In this document: positions 7,401 through 8,757 of the stretch, piece by piece
How positions within the stretch are numbered: the first letter of the stretch is position 1
Layout: every line of letters starts with the position of its first letter
Assembly (NCBI GenBank): GCA_031404155.1
Contig: JANNGZ010000364.1
Span: 1 to 8,757 of the forward strand
Origin: JANNGZ01 sp031404155
GTDB taxonomy: Bacteria > Pseudomonadota > Gammaproteobacteria > Burkholderiales > Burkholderiaceae_C
Length of the DNA stretch: 8,757 nucleotides
Direction of reading: 5' to 3'
The notes under the pieces: model-generated
Database searches by the model: none
What the model was told of the DNA's origin: nothing
Seen by the model: only the letters and a program-made list of their open reading frames with translations
Position numbers and translations under genes: made by a program

Positions 7401-8757
7401 ACGCCGCGAGCAGCAGCGCCGCGGCCAGCGGCGCGCCCCAATGGCGGCGCACCAGCTCGCGCAACTCGGTGCTGGCCTGCGCTTGCGCGGCCGCGGCGGT
7501 GGTCCATTGCAGCAGGTGGCGGCGGCTCACCGCCAGGCGCCAGAGCGCGCGCGCCGCCGCGTCGAGCGCGGTCAGCGCATGCGCCAGCAACTGCGCCACG
7601 TGCCAGACGCCGCCGATGAGCGCGCGCGCCAGGTCGGCCCCGGCCTGGCGGTAGAAATGCCGCAGCGCAATGTCGTCGCGGCTGGGCGAGAAGCCCGCCA
7701 CCGCGCCCATCAGCGGCCCGGCGCTGAACGCGGCCAACACCAGCGCCAAGGCCGCCCAGGGCGACAACACCGAGCTGCCGAGCGAGAGCAGCAGCAGTGC
7801 CAAGGACATCGGCGCCACCAGCGAGCGGCGCAGGTTGTCGAACATCTTCCAGCGGTTGATCGCACGCAGTTGCCACTGCATCGGCCGCAGCAGCGAGGAG
7901 AGCAAGAAGGGCAGCAGCTGCCAGTCGCCGCGGGTCCAGCGGTGCACCCGCGACGCGGCCACGTCGGCATGGAAGGGCGCGTGTTCGATCAGCATGATGT
8001 CGGTGACGGCGGCGCAGCGGGCCAGCGAGCCTTCGAGCAGGTCGTGGCTGAGCACCTGGCCTTCGGGCAGCCGGCCGTGCAGCGTGGCGTACATCGCGCG
8101 CACGTTGAGCAGGCCCTTGCCGGTGAAGGTGCCTTCGCCGAAAAGGTCCTGGTAGACCTCCGAACTCGCGGCGCTGTACGGGTCGATGCCACATTGGCCG
8201 GCGAAGAGCCAGTGGAACAGCGTCACCTCCCGCGGCGCCGGTAGCGGCGTGACGATGCGTGGCTGCAGGATGCCGTAGCCGCCGAGCACCACGCGCCCGC
8301 CCGGGTCGATGCGCGGCTGGTTGTGCGGGTGCGCGGCCACGCCCACCAGGTCGCGCAGGCGGCCCGGCGGCAACTGGGTGTCACTGTCCAGGGTGACGAT
8401 GTAGGGTGTACCGGGCGCGATGCGCGAGTCCTCGCCGAGGTCGAGGAAGGCCTCGGACTTTCCTTCAGCCAGGGCCGCCACCAGCAACTCCAGCTTGCCG
8501 CGTTTGCGCTCCCATCCGATCCAGCGTTGTTCGCTTTCGCTGAAGCTCCGTGGCCGGTGCAGCAGGATGAAGCGTGGCGCGCTGCCGGCCTCCACCGGGT
8601 AGCGCTGGTTGAGTTCACCGATCTTCTGCGTCGCAGCCGCGAGCAGCGTGTCGTCGCCGGGCGCCTGCGCCGTGTCGGCGTCGGTGAAGTCGCTGAGCAG
8701 CGCGAACTGCGCATGGCGCTCGGGGTTGGCCAGGTGGTGCAGCTGCAAACGGTGCAC
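1411..8757 (-). CDS. ndvB: Cyclic beta-1,2-glucan synthase, C-terminal 2448 residues (5' end outside window)
   Basis: This giant inner-membrane enzyme polymerises UDP-glucose into beta-1,2-glucan, cyclises it and controls ring size; the product is a periplasmic osmoregulated glucan. Residue numbers count from the first codon in the window. Residues ~60-300 are the GT84 glycosyltransferase: DSD at 124-126, Asp239 in SHDLLEG, and RxxRW at 270-274. Hydrophobic segments follow at ~311-330, 332-355, 442-457 and 461-482. Residues ~505-1005 are the glycoamylase-like middle domain, the cyclising part in studied homologues. Residues ~1062-2448 are the GH94 phosphorylase-like half, with two beta-sandwich modules and an (alpha/alpha)6 catalytic domain carrying GDWND at 2093-2097. 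Homologues (ChvB, NdvB, Brucella Cgs) are about 2,800-2,900 aa, so roughly 350-500 N-terminal residues are off the right edge; the first in-window codon is not the start. The frame is open throughout and all motifs are intact, so the enzyme looks functional. TGA is at 1413-1411. No glucan exporter gene (ndvA/chvA) is in the window. Confidence 0.96.
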   Translation of the reverse strand: MHRLQLHHLANPERHAQFALLSDFTDADTAQAPGDDTLLAAATQKIGELNQRYPVEAGSAPRFILLHRPRSFSESEQRWIGWERKRGKLELLVAALAEGKSEAFLDLGEDSRIAPGTPYIVTLDSDTQLPPGRLRDLVGVAAHPHNQPRIDPGGRVVLGGYGILQPRIVTPLPAPREVTLFHWLFAGQCGIDPYSAASSEVYQDLFGEGTFTGKGLLNVRAMYATLHGRLPEGQVLSHDLLEGSLARCAAVTDIMLIEHAPFHADVAASRVHRWTRGDWQLLPFLLSSLLRPMQWQLRAINRWKMFDNLRRSLVAPMSLALLLLSLGSSVLSPWAALALVLAAFSAGPLMGAVAGFSPSRDDIALRHFYRQAGADLARALIGGVWHVAQLLAHALTALDAAARALWRLAVSRRHLLQWTTAAAAQAQASTELRELVRRHWGAPLAAALLLAALFAAGTPHPVFATLLCVLWAASPLWIWWVSRPRPPRKHAALPLADQAYLGGIARDTWRLFERCVGPEDRHLPPDNLQVLPQDMVAHRTSPSNIGLYLLSVACARRFGWIGTQELLQRMEATLATLATLQRHRGHFLNWYDTQTGAPLLPMYVSTVDSGNFSGHLLALAQACLELARAPHDDAAARRAIAAAKERFVAGLARVPELLPLGTALARLLALDDPLANCDADPERFERLLHDAGEELALRLPQQAVPTSIESVTGHTPPAHRDELAWRLGDFLATLRSACLDRQTHMQHGKDAAGDARRRLAALARDCETLAWAADFSFLYHRKRHLFHIGYRVAEQELDAGFYDLLASESRLTSLLAIAKGDVPVGHWASLGRLFYAVDSIAGVRSWSGSMFEYLMPTLVLQEPQGSVLRDACDAALREQIVFGASHGVPWGVSESAYAGRDHTLAYQYAPQGVPRLALRRTPPDELVIAPYATALAAQVAPHRACLNFAALETRAARGRYGFIEALDFSPARQSDASPFTPVATYMAHHQGMSIVALANVLLGGVVQRWGMANAHIDSVASLLHERAPREVSTLYAPPLGPPPQALQRRAPGLLREVLPGVAALEPTHVLGNGRYSVTLRANGAGASRWGPLGVTRSRDDALRDNFGSFFYLRWDQQPRPVSITQHPAPDPAAHYKSIYHADRVCFDAAWSQVQAHATVWVSPEDDVEFRRIELRNLSERTLDIELISAFEVTLTDPRADEAHPAFTNIFVRAHWQAAQRVLRFERVPRLPTEQALQAAHFLADGDPQVVSVRVQTDRQRWLGRNRNASQPLAEFDPLPAPAAEASREVASEDMVLLDTGLDPMCAMAVHLRIAPFSKAELTFATAASDNGGVLSAVIDKYRQASHVQRASLMSATLAAIRLRALRISPENFAAIQSLTTALVMSVTRPQARQARLEAGATAPNAERAAAEVCDRRLLWRFEISGDRPIVLVTAGVTAGLGLLRSLAQGLSLWSWGGIACDLVVVNAEAASYQMPLQQELKTLRERHEADRGADAGAAPTRLHLLRADELSADEMSTLRSLARVHIRADGRPMLHHVQEWIDAHARALEARQETSTAVVGGAAAAGVGATAEAPPPSGEFDAVSGEFRFDVGTQARPVRPWINVLSNPGFGAQLTEAGGGYSWAVNSRMNQLTAWSNDPVADPPSELFLIQDRKTMQVWSVAPSAWADTRLTYRVAHGQGYSTIRHRRGDLDVMVSWCVDPETALKQVRVRLINRGHRPLHLRVVGIAEWMMGANRSDRGTVYTALHRQRLPVPGANSNPDAKANAGASASDGAGAGAYAWSAPAEGAGAPSLTTLLCTQRERSAGFGDGTAFLALADDAQAAEGGPDWTCDRRELFDARGHLVLPDHLGQRSGGGLDPCAALSSSLELPAGETAERVFLLGYGENPDAARQLATVAATTPALQRLEQVRGRWDELLGATQVKTPDPLFDAMVNRWLLYQAVSCRLWAMAAFYQAGGATGYRDQLQDSMALAWAAPQMLREQILICASRQFPQGDVQHWWHAPGGAGVRTHFSDDLLWLGHACVHYLRASGDHALLDEQVPFLEGAPIPEGAEDAYYAPTVSGESASVFEHAARAIDRSLVVGVHGLPLIGTGDWNDGMNRVGHEGRGESVWLGWFLCRLVADFAPIARERGESERALRWEQAARGWTSALLGPAWDGQWFKRAFFDNGQPLGSHSNPEARIDLIAQAWSVLSGAAPLALQRIALAAVEEHLVDKDAGLIRLLDPPLVRATPSAGYIQAYPPGVRENGGQYSHGAVWALMAQAEFTRSHPSPHPGSRESVDAAYRYFSYLSPAHRARHPTHGAAYGIEPYVMAGDVYTQPPYVGRGGWSWYTGAAAWMHRAAVESIFGLQIGAHDLCFAPCLPSHWPRAELTLRRDGRTMHFVLVRAEASNAFEATRALHAGLPTRLLLPQQVLNWLELAADTCFVIPLHEAHAVTPASALGMATALR
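1414..5574 (-). other. GH94 phosphorylase-like C-terminal half of NdvB
   Basis: Residues about 1062-2448. A first beta-sandwich module starts near LGNGRYSVTLRANG (1070-1083). A second starts near WINVLSNPGFGAQLTEAGGG (1601-1620) and includes WAVNSRMNQLTAWSNDP (1623-1639). The catalytic barrel begins near 1925 and holds GYRDQLQDSMAL (1960-1971), TGDWNDGMN (2092-2100), RENGGQYSHGAVWAL (2245-2259) and YVGRGGWSWYTGAAAWM (2322-2338). The Asp-containing DWND motif supplies the general acid in studied GH94 phosphorylases. In Brucella this half acts as a beta-1,2-glucooligosaccharide phosphorylase that sets chain length. Confidence 0.85.
3421..3492 (-). repeat. Ala/Gly/Ser/Asn low-complexity segment with atypical codons inside ndvB
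   Basis: Residues 1756-1779 alternate small residues (N-S-N-P-D-A-K-A-N-A-G-A-S-A-S-D-G-A-G-A), and a further Ala/Gly/Pro-rich stretch follows to about 1790. Ten of the 24 codons end in A or T (AAT three times, AGT twice, GCA three times, GAT, AAA), and Ala is written GCG or GCA rather than GCC. That is unlike the strongly GC-ending codons on both sides. It lies in a loop between the end of the second beta-sandwich core strand (TVYTALHRQRL) and the next strand (LTTLLCTQRER), so it is probably a flexible surface insertion. Confidence 0.65.
5743..7245 (-). other. Glycoamylase-like (GH189/PF10091-type) cyclisation domain of NdvB
   Basis: Residues about 505-1005. Recognisable blocks are VDSGNFSGHLLAL (607-619), FHIGYRVAEQELDAGFYDLL (786-805), SWSGSMFEYLMPTLV (845-859), YAGRDHTLAYQYAPQGVPR (897-915) and TYMAHHQGMSIVALANVLL (984-1002). 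In the characterised Thermoanaerobacter homologue the middle domain performs retaining transglycosylation that closes the glucan ring and founded family GH189. Glu852 and Glu894 sit in conserved blocks, but I cannot assign the catalytic pair from sequence alone. Confidence 0.75.
7018..7044 (-). repeat. Three perfect 9-bp tandem copies encoding (Ala-Thr-Leu)x3
   Basis: The plus-strand unit CAGCGTGGC occurs three times without mismatch and in frame, giving ATLATLATL at residues 572-580 of the visible NdvB. It falls in a predicted helix of the middle domain, after LLQRMEATL begins. This is a small slippage-type expansion that keeps the frame. Confidence 0.8.
7858..8580 (-). other. GT84 glycosyltransferase domain of NdvB
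   Basis: Residues about 60-300 of the visible protein. This is a GT-A-like fold in which DSD (124-126, bases 8388-8380) should bind the metal and UDP. GEGTFTGKG (207-215), SHDLLEG (237-243) and RVHRWTRGDWQ (270-280) supply the acceptor and catalytic motifs D and R/QxxRW reported as essential in Brucella Cgs. The domain makes the linear beta-1,2-glucan and is expected to face the cytoplasm. Its exact N-terminal edge is uncertain. Confidence 0.85.

Overview
The window is very GC-rich (by eye well above 60%, with strong G/C preference at third codon positions). It is densely coding, and every gene I can support lies on the minus strand. The protein set is a cyclic beta-1,2-glucan synthase, a bacterioferritin-type diiron protein, a single-BON lipoprotein and a CsbD-like protein. 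Together with the GC content this suggests a proteobacterium. My best guess is a Burkholderiales member (Comamonadaceae or a related Rhizobacter/Variovorax-like lineage), but no rRNA or core phylogenetic marker is present, so this is a low-confidence inference.

Layout in the direction of transcription (right to left): bases 8757-1411 hold the C-terminal 2448 codons of a giant ndvB/chvB/cgs-type gene whose 5' end lies outside the window. A 143-base gap follows, then a 191-aa ferritin-like protein (1267-692). After 106 bases comes a 103-aa BON-domain lipoprotein (585-274), and after a further 73 bases a CsbD-family protein (200-1) that runs off the left edge with at most a few residues missing. 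There is no intergenic stretch over 300 bases. I found no convincing RNA gene, mobile element, CRISPR array, factor-independent terminator or consensus promoter.

Functionally the set reads as an envelope and general-stress neighbourhood. The synthase would make cyclic osmoregulated periplasmic glucan, the BON lipoprotein belongs to the OsmY-related group of envelope-stress proteins, the ferritin-like protein would store or detoxify iron and peroxide, and CsbD proteins are classically stress-induced. Shared regulation is an inference from co-orientation and theme only. The gaps are large enough for each gene to have its own promoter.

I did not find a clearly new system. The most unusual items are an Ala/Gly/Ser/Asn-rich segment with atypical codons inside the GH94 half of the synthase, a ferritin-like protein with a complete bacterioferritin-type diiron site but no haem methionine, and the placement of a cyclic glucan synthase gene directly upstream of three small stress genes.
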